36,174 bases of DNA from Acidobacteria bacterium RIFCSPLOWO2_02_FULL_65_29 (lineage in GTDB: Bacteria > Acidobacteriota > Vicinamibacteria > Vicinamibacterales > CAVVIG01): NCBI GenBank assembly GCA_001767435.1, contig MEKT01000056.1, forward strand, positions 1 to 36,174, in the 5' to 3' direction. The notes beneath the pieces are model-generated. The model searched no databases, was not told the origin of the DNA, and saw only the letters and a list, made by a program, of their open reading frames with translations. Both the position numbers and the translations under genes were made by a program. Positions 23,429 through 31,396 of the stretch are shown here, one piece after another; position 1 is the stretch's first letter; every line of letters begins with the position of its first letter.

Positions 23429-23505
23429 TGGTGCCGGAGGACAGATTCGAACTGTCGACCCCGCGCTTATGAGACGCGTGCTCTCACCAACTGAGCTACT
23501 CCGGC
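23429..23505 (-). tRNA. tRNA-Met (CAU)
   Basis: The minus strand gives a complete cloverleaf: acceptor GCCGGAG with CTCCGGC, D arm GCTC/GAGC, anticodon stem CGCGT/GCGCG with loop CTCATAA (anticodon CAU), T arm GACAG-TTCGAAT-CTGTC, discriminator A and encoded CCA. The features GTAGCTCAGTTGGT and GGGGTC resemble elongator tRNA-Met; tRNA-Ile2, whose CAU is modified by the neighbouring gene tilS, is an alternative. A TGCTAACAT box lies 12 bases before the 5' end. Confidence 0.92.
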
Positions 23506-23516
23506 CGGAACTTTTG

Positions 23517-23525
23517 ATGTTAGCA
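23517..23525 (-). promoter_or_regulatory. Extended -10 box (TGCTAACAT) of the tRNA gene
   Basis: The minus strand reads TGCTAACAT 12 bases before the tRNA 5' end, the right distance for a start just upstream of the mature tRNA. The flanking 23537-23560 region carries words of the 12432-12526 type (GATTATCC, ACTACCCG). Confidence 0.6.
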
Positions 23526-23553
23526 CGAGGCATCACGTGAATCGATTATCCAA

Positions 23554-24507
23554 CTACCCGATTCTGTCCCGATCGATGATGGCCGCCGCAAGCAGCGGAA
23601 TCATGATCTCGTGATGCCCGACGATCGAGTAGCCGCGTCCGGAGCCCGCCGTGGGACGCGTCACGACGTTGGTCTCCGGCCGATACAGGCGCACGAAATC
23701 GAGATTCACGGTCGTCAGTTCGGCGAGGGCGATGCCGCGGTTGCGCGCCAGGGCGACGGCCTTCAGAAACACTTCGGGGAGCACGACCGCCGACCCGCAG
23801 TTCAGGTACACGCCGCGATCGAGACGGGCCACATTCGAGGCCAGATACCGGAAGTCGCGCAGGCTCCCTTCGCCGAGCGCCGCCCCCGAGGCCGCCGGAT
23901 GCATGTGAATGATATCGGTGCCGATGGCCACGTGCACCGTCACGGGAATGCCGAGGCGTTGGGCCGCGGCGAGGAGGCTCACGCGCGAGAACTGCGGCTC
24001 GCACCCGGCGAGAAACGCGCCGACCGACTGCCCGATGCCGAGTCCGCGCGCCACGCCATTTGAAATCGCTTCGTTCAGCAGCCGGCCGGTTTCCTCGGCC
24101 ATCCCGAAGCGGCCCGGCCCGAGCGACGCCTGAACGTCTTCCGACGTCGCGCCCGCGAGCGCGATCTCGAAGTCGTGGATGACCGCCGCGCCGTTGGTGG
24201 CGATGGCGGACACGAAGCCGCGCTCCATCAAATCGATCAGAACGGGTCCAAGGCCCGTCTTGACGACGTGCGCGCCAAGGCCCCAGACAACGCCGGCATC
24301 CTGCCGCCGAGCGGTGACGACCGCGGCGACAACGGCCTTGAAGTCGCGGGCGGCGAGCATGTTGGGCAGCGAGTCGAGCAGAGACCCGACGGTGGCTCCC
24401 GGCTCGAGCGGGCGCGCGAAGTCTTCAACGCGCGCCTTGCTCGGCCGCGACTTGAGCGGGTACGTCTGGACGCCTGACAGATCGAATTCTTCGTAGGGAA
24501 AGGCCAT
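23554..24507 (-). CDS. Conserved protein, probably deoxyhypusine-synthase-like
   Basis: The product is 317 residues from ATG 24507. Segments such as VVKTGLGPVLIDLMERGFVS, AIATNGAAVIHDFEIALAG and VPVHVAIG-like IPVTVHVAIGTDIIHMHP followed by GAALGEGSLRDFRYL resemble the Rossmann-like deoxyhypusine synthase superfamily, in which a Thr/Ala-Gly-rich loop is followed by ED-F and an active-site Lys. Here the loop reads ATNGAAVIHDFE, and no clear counterpart of the catalytic Lys motif is seen, so the activity could differ from eIF5A modification, for which bacteria lack the classic substrate. Role unknown; it lies between tRNA-Met and queA. The family link is from motif memory. Confidence 0.5.
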   Translation of the reverse strand: MAFPYEEFDLSGVQTYPLKSRPSKARVEDFARPLEPGATVGSLLDSLPNMLAARDFKAVVAAVVTARRQDAGVVWGLGAHVVKTGLGPVLIDLMERGFVSAIATNGAAVIHDFEIALAGATSEDVQASLGPGRFGMAEETGRLLNEAISNGVARGLGIGQSVGAFLAGCEPQFSRVSLLAAAQRLGIPVTVHVAIGTDIIHMHPAASGAALGEGSLRDFRYLASNVARLDRGVYLNCGSAVVLPEVFLKAVALARNRGIALAELTTVNLDFVRLYRPETNVVTRPTAGSGRGYSIVGHHEIMIPLLAAAIIDRDRIG

Positions 24508-24524
24508 CGTGAGAACAGATCGTT

Positions 24525-24648
24525 GAAGTCAACGGTTGACAGTCGGTCGTCAACAGTTCATCGGATTCGCCGCAGCTCGCCGCGAGCGTGCACTCCGAAC
24601 TGGTACGTCGACCGTCAACTGTCGACTGTGAACTGTCGACTGTCAACT
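24525..24648. repeat. Palindromic short-word arrays flanking a spacer (words GTTGACAGTC / AACTGTCGACTGT)
   Basis: A left array (GTTGAAGTCAACGGTTGACAG) and a right array with words CAACTGTCGACTGTGAACTG are inverse to each other over about 35 bases; an unrelated G+C-rich spacer (about 24562-24600) separates them. The whole 120-base junction between queA and the DHS-like gene may fold into one long hairpin. No gene is seen here. Confidence 0.85.
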
Positions 24649-25731
24649 CTAAACGATCAGCATCGCATCCCCGTAGCTGTAGAACCGGTACCGCTCAGCG
24701 ATCGCCCGCCGATACGCCTCCAGCACCCGCTCGGGGCCGGCCAGCGCCGACACGAGCATCAGGAGCGAGGACTGCGGCAGGTGGAAGTTCGTCAGGAGCC
24801 CCTGGATGACGCGAAACTCGAAGCCCGGATAGATGAACAGCTCCGTCCAGCCGCCGCCCGCCACAAGACGACCGGCGTGCTCGCGCGCCACCGCTTCGAG
24901 CGTTCGCGTGGTGGTCGTGCCAACGGCCACGACCCGCCGGCCCTGATCGAGCGCCTGGTTCACGGCAACCGCGGCGTCTTGCGCGATCTCGTAGCGCTCA
25001 GGATCGAGGCGGTGATCTTCCACGTGCGCGACGCGCACCGGCTGAAACGTGCCGTATCCAACGTGCAGCGTGATGCGCGTCATCTCGACGCCGCGCGCGC
25101 CGAGCGCGTCGAGAAGCGCGGCCGAGAAGTGAAGGCCCGCGGTGGGTGCGGCCACCGAGCCGCGTTCCCGCGCGAACATGGTTTGATACCGCTCGTGGTC
25201 GGCAGCCGAGTCGCTGCGTCTGATATAGGGCGGCAGCGGCACGTGGCCGATCCTGTCCACCGCCTGCTGCACAGAGGATCCGTCATCGGTCCACAACCGA
25301 ATCAGCCGCCGCCCGAAATAGCGGCGCTCCAGCACTTCTCCATGGAGTGTGGCAGAACCTTCAAACACGACCCTCGCCCCCGGCTTCAGTTTCTGCCCAG
25401 GATGCATCAGCGCTTCCCACACCTCCGAGGGGTCAGAGTGGGGTCGGAGTGGGGTCTGACCCCACTCCGACCCCAGGCCGACCAGCAGGCACTCGACGGC
25501 GCCGCCGGTCGGCACCCGCCGGCCCAGCAGCCGGGCTGGAAACACCCGCGTGTCGTTCACCACAAGGAGGTCGCCGGGTCGAAGGAGGCCCGGTAGCGAG
25601 GAAATCCACGCGTGAGTGACCGCACCGGTCGACGTCGACAAGTGCAGCAGGCGCGCGTCTCCGCGATCGGGAGCCGGGACCTGGGCAATCAGCTCGGGTG
25701 GGAGATCGAAGTCGAACTCGCGGACGAGCAT
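24649..25731 (-). CDS. queA: S-adenosylmethionine:tRNA ribosyltransferase-isomerase
   Basis: The product is 360 residues from ATG 25731 (MLVREFDFDLPPELIAQVP), the family's normal N-terminus. Diagnostic blocks include RLLHL, GDLLVVNDTRVFPARL, APTAGLHFSAALLDAL, TLHVGYGTFQPV, RVVAVGTTTTRTLEA, FIYPGFEFRVIQGLLTNFHLP, and the end RFYSYGDAMLI. QueA adds the cyclopentene ring of queuosine, using SAM as ribosyl donor. A segment of about 15 residues (GSEWGQTPLRPHSDP, near residue 87) is encoded by an inserted palindrome and is absent from the usual family core. The -10 box TGCTAGGAT lies only ten bases before the start. Confidence 0.95.
   Translation of the reverse strand: MLVREFDFDLPPELIAQVPAPDRGDARLLHLSTSTGAVTHAWISSLPGLLRPGDLLVVNDTRVFPARLLGRRVPTGGAVECLLVGLGSEWGQTPLRPHSDPSEVWEALMHPGQKLKPGARVVFEGSATLHGEVLERRYFGRRLIRLWTDDGSSVQQAVDRIGHVPLPPYIRRSDSAADHERYQTMFARERGSVAAPTAGLHFSAALLDALGARGVEMTRITLHVGYGTFQPVRVAHVEDHRLDPERYEIAQDAAVAVNQALDQGRRVVAVGTTTTRTLEAVAREHAGRLVAGGGWTELFIYPGFEFRVIQGLLTNFHLPQSSLLMLVSALAGPERVLEAYRRAIAERYRFYSYGDAMLIV
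25429..25474. repeat. In-frame palindromic repeat inside queA
   Basis: A word GGGGTC(A/G)GAGT (11 bases) is repeated twice, then GGGGTC, then perfect inverted copies; 25440-25474 is a 35-base inverted repeat with 17-base exact arms and one T at the centre. It stays in frame on the minus strand, so it adds residues to QueA without breaking it. Confidence 0.92.
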
Positions 25732-25741
25732 CCGGAGGTCG

Positions 25742-25750
25742 ATCCTAGCA
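25742..25750 (-). promoter_or_regulatory. Extended -10 box (TGCTAGGAT) of queA, nearly leaderless
   Basis: The minus strand reads TGCTAGGAT, ending ten bases before the queA ATG. The transcript would have a leader of about four bases. No Shine-Dalgarno sequence is seen between. Confidence 0.45.
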
Positions 25751-25795
25751 AATAGTCCCGAACAGAGAGCATGTGAGTAGGGATTGAGGACGGCT

Positions 25796-26728
25796 CTACA
25801 GATAACGACCGAGGTCGAATCGACGACGGCTGTCGAGGAGCGGCTTCCAGAGATCGCCGAGCGCTCTGACGCGAGCAGGCACTTTCGCCACGGTGAAGTC
25901 CTCGATACGAACGCCGCGGGCGACGTCCACCCAGGTGACGGGCGTGGAGACGGTCGCATCGGGCCTGGGACGCACCGAATAGATCGACGCCAGGGTCCGA
26001 CCCCAGGCATTCTGGTTGTAGTCAAGAAGCACCCGGCCATGGGGCCGTTTGGCGACGCGGTACTCGGCCGTCATGAGCGCCGGGTGCCGAGACGCAAGCT
26101 CGGTGGCCAGCGCCTTGGTGAACAGCCAGACGTCCTGCTGTTCCGGTCCACGCACGATCGGTACGCAGACGTGCATGCCCTTGGACCCTGTCGTTTTCAC
26201 GAGTGAGGGCATCTTCAACCCGGCGAGCGCCTCGTGGACGACGATCGCCGTCTCGCGAACTCGATCGAAGGTCGCGCCGGGACCTGGGTCGAGGTCGAAG
26301 TGGAGGTAGTCGGGCCGGTTGACATCGTCTTTGCGCGCGTACCACTGATTGAGATCGATGCAGCCCAGGTTGACGATCCAGAGCAGCGAGGCGCGATCCT
26401 GAACCATCGGAAAATCGATCACGCCCCTGGATCCGTGATCGATCGAACACAGCTCGATCCACGCCGGTCTGGGGCTGGGCGCGCGCTTCATGAAGAACGA
26501 TTCACCGGCGGCGCCATTCGGGTAGCGTCGCATCACCATCGCACGGTCGCGCAGGTGCGGCACGAGGATGGCCGACACGTCGGCGTAGTACTGGAGGAGG
26601 TCGCCCTTGGTGAGCCCAAGCTGGGGCCAGAAGATTTTGCGGAGGTTGGTCAGGCGGACTTCCCGGCCATCCACAGCCAGCACGACGTGGTCATGACCGC
26701 GGGGAATCAGAAGACGGGACGCTGACAT
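25796..26728 (-). CDS. ligD: Stand-alone LigD-type primase/polymerase domain protein (NHEJ-related)
   Basis: The product is 310 residues from ATG 26728. It matches the polymerase (archaeo-eukaryotic primase-like) domain of bacterial LigD: LTNLRKIFWPQLGLTKGDLLQYY at the start, MRRYPNGAAGESFFMKRAP, IVNLGCIDLNQWYARKDDVNRPDYLHFDLDPGPGATF with the metal-binding DLDPG, then KTTGSKGMHVCVPI and the RVLLDYNQNAWGRTLASIYSVR block. These enzymes fill in and add (ribo)nucleotides at breaks during non-homologous end joining. No ligase or nuclease domain, and no Ku gene, is present in the window. Its start overlaps the end of the upstream unknown gene by 22 bases. Confidence 0.92.
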   Translation of the reverse strand: MSASRLLIPRGHDHVVLAVDGREVRLTNLRKIFWPQLGLTKGDLLQYYADVSAILVPHLRDRAMVMRRYPNGAAGESFFMKRAPSPRPAWIELCSIDHGSRGVIDFPMVQDRASLLWIVNLGCIDLNQWYARKDDVNRPDYLHFDLDPGPGATFDRVRETAIVVHEALAGLKMPSLVKTTGSKGMHVCVPIVRGPEQQDVWLFTKALATELASRHPALMTAEYRVAKRPHGRVLLDYNQNAWGRTLASIYSVRPRPDATVSTPVTWVDVARGVRIEDFTVAKVPARVRALGDLWKPLLDSRRRFDLGRYL

Positions 26729-27360
26729 TGCAACGGGGGAAGCTTCGGCGGCCGCGTCCCGTGGAGCACCGCGCCCGCGACAGGCGCGTACTTCAGTTCC
26801 TCGCCGCTGGCCGCGCGGCGTAGGAGCAGACCGCCCCGGCTCATGTCGCCGCGGCCGACGAAGTCGACCGGAAACATCAATCGATCTCCGAAGATTGCAA
26901 GCAGGATCTCCACGTATTTCGGCGACGCGACGCTGCCGAGGAGCACGACGTCATCCTTCAGGCCGATCTCTCGGGCCAGAGAGCGCGCGCTCGTTTCGAG
27001 CGGCCGCCGATAGGCAGCATTGCGCGGATCGACGTCCTCCGCGGCGAACGCGCGCACGGCGTCGGCCGTGACCCGGGTGTCGGGATCGCGCAGGCCCGCA
27101 TTCGGGGTGATGATATGCACGCCCGAGCCGACGAGGAGACTCGAGTCGGACGGCGCGGCGAAGCGGCGCGCGTAGGCCAGCTTTCCGCGAAAGTACAGGC
27201 CGCTCACGTGGGCGAAGACGTCGCCAAGCGGAGCGCCGCGCCGCGAGCGCAGCGCGGCCGCCAGCGGAGCGCTCGCGTGTGGCCACAGCATGGCGTGTGC
27301 GCGCTTTCCGCGGCAATTGGCTGGCGACAGCAGGAACACCCGGGCGCTTTCGGGGATCAA
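26707..27360 (-). CDS. Conserved hypothetical protein overlapping ligD
   Basis: The product is 217 residues from ATG 27360. I do not recognise the family. Visible motifs are RVFLLSPANCRGKRAHAML at the start, SGLYFRGKLAYARRF, and, further on, HIITPNAGLRDPDTRVT and DVVLLGSVASPKYVEILLAIFGDRLMFPVDFVGRGDMSRGGLLLR. The first motif, S-P-A-x-C-x-G-K-R-A, and the DMSRGGLLLR motif look catalytic or nucleotide-binding but are not assignable. The 22-base overlap with ligD argues for translational coupling and a joint role, possibly in DNA repair. Confidence 0.65.
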   Translation of the reverse strand: MIPESARVFLLSPANCRGKRAHAMLWPHASAPLAAALRSRRGAPLGDVFAHVSGLYFRGKLAYARRFAAPSDSSLLVGSGVHIITPNAGLRDPDTRVTADAVRAFAAEDVDPRNAAYRRPLETSARSLAREIGLKDDVVLLGSVASPKYVEILLAIFGDRLMFPVDFVGRGDMSRGGLLLRRAASGEELKYAPVAGAVLHGTRPPKLPPLQCQRPVF

Positions 27361-27381
27361 TGTCCTTGAGACACCCTTCGA

Positions 27382-28362
27382 TCAGAAACCCCAGCGCAGC
27401 AGAACGGTGCCGATCGTGAATCCCGCGCCTACCGAGGCGAGCAGCACGAGGTTGCCTTTCTTCAGACGGCCCGAGCACAGCGCGTCGTTCAGGGCAAGCG
27501 GGATGGTGGCGGCTGTCGTGTTCCCAAAGCGCTCGATGTTGATGATGACCTTGTCGGGATGCACGCCGAGCTTCTCGGTGGCCGCCTGGATGATACGGCG
27601 ATTCGCCTGGTGCGACACGAACAAGTCGAGGTCGGCCGGCGTCAGGCCGTTGCGCTCGAGCACGCGCCTCGAGATCTCCTCGGTCTTGCGGACGGCGAAC
27701 TTGAACACCGCCTGCCCATCCTGCTTGACGTAGTGCAGGCGCTGGTCGACCGTCTCGTGCGATGCCTGGCGCAGGCTGCCGCCGGCGGGCATGCACAGCG
27801 CCGGACCGCCGCCACCGTCCACCTCGTGCTCGAAGTCCAGAATGGCGCCGTCGCCCGGGTGCGCCGCCGACAGCACGACGGCGCCCGCGCCATCGCCGAA
27901 CAGAATGCAGGTCGACCGATCCGTGTAGTCGATGATGCTCGACATGACGTCGGCGCCCACGACGAGGGCGTGCTCGTGGGCACCCGACGCCACCATCTGG
28001 CTGGCCGTCGTCAGCGAGTAGGTGAATGCCGAGCACGCCGCGCTCAGGTCGAAGCCCCATGCGCGATGCGCGCCGATCTTGTGCTGGATGAGGCACGCCG
28101 TGCTCGGGAAGAACATATCGGGCGTCACGGTGCCGACCACGATGACGCCGATGTCGTCGGGCTCGAGGCCGGCGTTCTTGATCGCCTTGACGGAGGCTTC
28201 CTGGCCGAGGTCGGACGTGGCCACGCCCGGATCGACGATATGGCGCTCGCGGATGCCGGTGCGCTTCAGGATCCACTCGTCGCTCGTATCGACCATCTGT
28301 TCCAGGTCGGCGTTGGTCAGGAGCCGCGGCGGCACGTAGGTCGCGAGCGATGCGATTTTCAC
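27382..28362 (-). CDS. fabH: 3-oxoacyl-ACP synthase III
   Basis: The product is 326 residues when started at GTG 28362 ([12 protein letters not shown]), which fits the family's N-terminus; a start at 28413 adds a tail unlike FabH. The thiolase-fold catalytic triad is seen as Cys in [12 protein letters not shown] (near 111), His in [12 protein letters not shown] and Asn in [29 protein letters not shown] is typical. FabH condenses acetyl-CoA (or a branched acyl-CoA) with malonyl-ACP to start fatty acid synthesis. It stands alone from other fab genes, between ligD and ruvB. Confidence 0.95.
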   Translation of the reverse strand: MKIASLATYVPPRLLTNADLEQMVDTSDEWILKRTGIRERHIVDPGVATSDLGQEASVKAIKNAGLEPDDIGVIVVGTVTPDMFFPSTACLIQHKIGAHRAWGFDLSAACSAFTYSLTTASQMVASGAHEHALVVGADVMSSIIDYTDRSTCILFGDGAGAVVLSAAHPGDGAILDFEHEVDGGGGPALCMPAGGSLRQASHETVDQRLHYVKQDGQAVFKFAVRKTEEISRRVLERNGLTPADLDLFVSHQANRRIIQAATEKLGVHPDKVIINIERFGNTTAATIPLALNDALCSGRLKKGNLVLLASVGAGFTIGTVLLRWGF

Positions 28363-28406
28363 GGGGCGTCCGCCGACGCGCGACGCCTTGCGGACGACGC
28401 CGGACG

Positions 28407-29423
28407 CTACCACAACCGCGAATCCCTTCCGGGCGCCTCGAGCCCGAAGTAGCCGTAGGCACGGGACGTGGCGACGCGACCGCGCGGCGTCCGATCCAGA
28501 AAGCCGATCTGGATGAGGAACGGCTCGTAGATGTCCTCGATGGCGTCCTTCTCCTCACTGATGGCGGCTGCAATCGTATTGATGCCGACCGGACCGCCCC
28601 CGAACTTGTCGATGATCGTCCGGAGCAGCTTGCGATCGATTTCGTCGAAGCCGTGTTCGTCGACTTCGAGCAGCTTCAAGGCCGCCTGCGCGACGTCGTT
28701 CGTGATCGTCCCGTCGGCCCGGACCTGCGCATAGTCGCGGATGCGGCGGAGCAGCCGGTTCGCGATGCGCGGCGTGCCGCGCGATCGCCGCGCGATCTCC
28801 TGCGCGGCATCTCCGGAGGTGGCCACGCCGAGGATGCGCGCCGACCGGCCGACGATCTCCTCGAGGTCGGCGACGGTGTAGAACTCGAGGCGGTGGACGA
28901 TCCCGAAGCGGGATCGGAGCGGAGAGGTCAGCAGGCCCGTTCGCGTCGTGGCACCGATGAGCGTGAATTTCTGGAGCGGCACCTTGACCGAGCGCGCGCT
29001 CGGCCCCTGGCCAATCACGATGTCGAGCTCGTAATCCTCGAGCGCCGGGTAGAGAATTTCCTCGATCGTCGGCGACATCCGGTGAATCTCGTCGATGAAC
29101 AACACGTCTCGCTCGGCGAGGTTGGTCAAGATCGCGGCCAGATCGCCGGGCCGTTCGAGGACCGGGCCCGACGTCGCCCGCACCGTCGAGCCCAGCTCGT
29201 GGCCGATCACGTACGCCAGCGTCGTCTTGCCGAGGCCGGGCGGGCCATACAACAGGACGTGGTCGAGCGCTTCGTGTCGCTGGCGCGCCGCGGTGATCGA
29301 CACGTGCAGGTTCTCGCGGACGCGATCCTGACCGATGTAATCGTCGAGCGTGCGCGGGCGAAGGCCCGCCTCGTACTGCGCGTCTTCGTCGACGCGCGCC
29401 GCCGTCACAATCCGGTCGTCCAT
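28407..29423 (-). CDS. ruvB: Holliday junction branch migration ATPase RuvB
   Basis: The product is 338 residues from ATG 29423. Motifs: [12 protein letters not shown], Walker [15 protein letters not shown], Walker [11 protein letters not shown], sensor [20 protein letters not shown], and the C-terminal winged-helix with [15 protein letters not shown]. RuvB hexamers drive branch migration with RuvA. A tandem word array lies directly before the start codon, so the normal ribosome site is absent. It forms a ruvC-ruvA-ruvB run with yebC, in the order yebC first. Confidence 0.97.
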   Translation of the reverse strand: MDDRIVTAARVDEDAQYEAGLRPRTLDDYIGQDRVRENLHVSITAARQRHEALDHVLLYGPPGLGKTTLAYVIGHELGSTVRATSGPVLERPGDLAAILTNLAERDVLFIDEIHRMSPTIEEILYPALEDYELDIVIGQGPSARSVKVPLQKFTLIGATTRTGLLTSPLRSRFGIVHRLEFYTVADLEEIVGRSARILGVATSGDAAQEIARRSRGTPRIANRLLRRIRDYAQVRADGTITNDVAQAALKLLEVDEHGFDEIDRKLLRTIIDKFGGGPVGINTIAAAISEEKDAIEDIYEPFLIQIGFLDRTPRGRVATSRAYGYFGLEAPGRDSRLW

Positions 29424-29454
29424 CAGTCGCAAGTCACGAGTCGCAAGTCGAATT
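29424..29454. repeat. Short-word tandem array (AGTCGCA / AGTCACG)
   Basis: Four head-to-tail copies of a 7-base word (AGTCGCA, AGTCACG, AGTCGCA, AGTCG) fill the whole gap between the ruvA stop and the ruvB start. No inverted arm is present. It takes the place of the ribosome-binding site. Confidence 0.85.
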
Positions 29455-30048
29455 TCATTTCGCCAATTCCCGCAGCGCCTGCTTCAGCGTCCGCTCGAAA
29501 TCGCCGCCTGGCGCATTCATCAACGCCGCGGCCGCGGCTTTCTCTGCAAGGGGCCGATGATACCCCAGGTTCATCAGCGCCGAGAGCACGTCGTCTCTGA
29601 GCGCTGGCGGTTCAAGCGAGGTTCCCGCCGGCCCGGCAGCCGGCGCGCGCGGCAGCCGATCCTTCAGCTCGAGGACGATGCGTTCGGATGTCTTCTTGCC
29701 GACGCCAGGAATCGCCGTGAGCCTCGCCAGATCGGCCCGCTCGATCGCCCGAACCAGATCCGGCGGCTCGATGCCCGACAGCACCGCGAGCGCCACCTTC
29801 GGCCCGATGCCGCTCACACCGATGAGGCACTCGAACAGCTGCTGCTCGATTCTCGTCGCGAAGCCGTACAGCGCCAGCGCGTCCTCGCGCACGCGCGTGT
29901 GAATGTGCAGCGCGATCTCGCTGCCCGGCCCGCCGAGCCCGTAGAAGGTCGAGAGCGGCACCGACACGTCGTAGCCGACGCCGGCCACGTCGACGACAAT
30001 CCGGTTGGGCTGCTTCTCGAAGATACGTCCGTGCAGATGCGCGATCAC
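29455..30048 (-). CDS. ruvA: Holliday junction DNA helicase subunit RuvA
   Basis: The product is 197 residues from GTG 30048, which overlaps the ruvC stop (GTGA). The start [28 protein letters not shown] is the OB-fold domain I; the two helix-hairpin-helix motifs are [18 protein letters not shown] and [23 protein letters not shown]; domain III closes with [15 protein letters not shown]. It binds four-way junctions and loads RuvB. Longer frames upstream only overlap ruvC. Confidence 0.96.
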   Translation of the reverse strand: MIAHLHGRIFEKQPNRIVVDVAGVGYDVSVPLSTFYGLGGPGSEIALHIHTRVREDALALYGFATRIEQQLFECLIGVSGIGPKVALAVLSGIEPPDLVRAIERADLARLTAIPGVGKKTSERIVLELKDRLPRAPAAGPAGTSLEPPALRDDVLSALMNLGYHRPLAEKAAAAALMNAPGGDFERTLKQALRELAK

Positions 30049-30599
30049 GACCGTGCGGGCCGGTAATGCCGCCAGCTCGTCGCGCTTCTCCCCCGCCCGC
30101 CGGCCGTGGCTGCGGCGGCGACCCGGTGTAGCGCCGCAGAGTGCGCGTGGCAGATCGCCACGGCCAGCGCGTCGGCCGCGTCGTGCGGCGAAGGCGGCTC
30201 GGGAAGCCCCAAGATGAGCTTCACCATCTGCTGAACCTGGTGCTTCTCGGCGCGACCGTAGCCGACGACGGCACGCTTGATTTCCGCGGGGGTGTATTCG
30301 ACGATCGGCAGACCGGCTTCGACCGCCGCGAGCATCGCCACGCCGCGCGCGTGCCCCAGCTTCAGCGCGCTGCGCACGTTCACGGCGTGGAATAGATTCT
30401 CGATGGCCACGCAGTCGGGCCGGCACTCGGCGATCAGTACCGACAGCCGGGCGTGAATCCGCAGGAGCTTTTCGGGAAACGTCGCGAGCGCCGGCGTGGC
30501 GATCGCGCCCGACAGAACGATGCGATGGCGTGAGCCGTCGGTCTCGACGCAGCCATAGCCGGTGCGGTCCGAGCCGGGATCGATGCCGAAAATCTTCAC
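30045..30599 (-). CDS. ruvC: Crossover junction endodeoxyribonuclease RuvC
   Basis: The product is 184 residues from GTG 30599, overlapping the yebC stop (GTGA). The catalytic acids are in place: KIFGIDPGSDRTGYG (Asp), VAIENLFHAVNVRSALKLGHARG (Glu), and PHDAADALAVAICH (Asp pair). YTPAEIKRAVVGYGRAEKHQVQQMV is the family's central block. RuvC resolves Holliday junctions as a dimer. The C-terminal tail is Arg/Ala-rich and longer than usual. Confidence 0.96.
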   Translation of the reverse strand: MKIFGIDPGSDRTGYGCVETDGSRHRIVLSGAIATPALATFPEKLLRIHARLSVLIAECRPDCVAIENLFHAVNVRSALKLGHARGVAMLAAVEAGLPIVEYTPAEIKRAVVGYGRAEKHQVQQMVKLILGLPEPPSPHDAADALAVAICHAHSAALHRVAAAATAGGRGRSATSWRHYRPARS

Positions 30600-31345
30600 G
30601 CCAGCGAAGCCTCGATCTCCTTCTCGGAAATGTCGAAGTTCGACCACACGTGCTGGACGTCGTCGTGCTCGTCGAGCCCTTCCATCAGTCTGATCATCTG
30701 TTGGGCGGTCTTTCCTTCGAGCTTCACATAGTTCTGCGGGATCATCGACACCTGCGCGCTCGCCGGCTCGACACCGAGCTTCTTCACGGCCTCGTGCACG
30801 GCCGGAAACATGTCTGGAGGGCTCAGCACTTCCCAGTTGTCGTCATCGTCCTGGAGGTCGTCGGCACCCGCCTCGAGCACGGCGCCCATCAGCTGCTCTT
30901 CCTCCGCCTTCGCCTTCTCGATCACGATGTAACCCTTCTTGTGGAACATCCAGGCCACGGCATTCGGCGCCGCGAGATTGCCCCCGTGCTTTTCGAGCAG
31001 ATGACGGATCTCGCCGGCGGTCCGGTTCTTGTTGTCGGTGAGGACATCGATGATGAGCGCCGCACCGCCCGGCCCGTACCCCTCGTACTGAGCTTCCTCG
31101 TACGACACACCCGGCTCTTCGCCCGTGCCCCGGCGGATCGCCCGCTTGATGTTTTCCGCGGGCATGTTGTTCTGCTTGGCGTCGGCGATGATGGTTCGGA
31201 GGCGCGGGTTCATGTCGGGATCGCCGCCGCCGGCGCGGGCCGCGACCGTCAGCTCCTTGATGATGCGCGTGAAAATCTTGCCGCGCTTGGCGTCAAGGGC
31301 GCCCTTCTTGTGTTTGATCGACGCCCACTTGGAATGGCCAGACAT
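30596..31345 (-). CDS. yebC: YebC/PmpR-family regulator
   Basis: The product is 249 residues from ATG 31345. It starts with the family hallmark MSGHSKWASIKHKKGALDAKRGKIF, followed by IIADAKQNNMPAENIKRAIRRGTG, YEGYGPGGAALIIDVLTDNKNRTAGEIRHL and the C-terminal domain ending in a helix. YebC proteins are DNA- or ribosome-linked factors; recent work on the family ties some members to translation through difficult motifs, others to transcription. Linkage to ruvC is very common. Full-length, with no oddities. Confidence 0.96.
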   Translation of the reverse strand: MSGHSKWASIKHKKGALDAKRGKIFTRIIKELTVAARAGGGDPDMNPRLRTIIADAKQNNMPAENIKRAIRRGTGEEPGVSYEEAQYEGYGPGGAALIIDVLTDNKNRTAGEIRHLLEKHGGNLAAPNAVAWMFHKKGYIVIEKAKAEEEQLMGAVLEAGADDLQDDDDNWEVLSPPDMFPAVHEAVKKLGVEPASAQVSMIPQNYVKLEGKTAQQMIRLMEGLDEHDDVQHVWSNFDISEKEIEASLA

Positions 31346-31396
31346 GTTGAAACCCCCGGCAAAGCAACGTCAATCACCGAGATCGGAGTGAAAATC

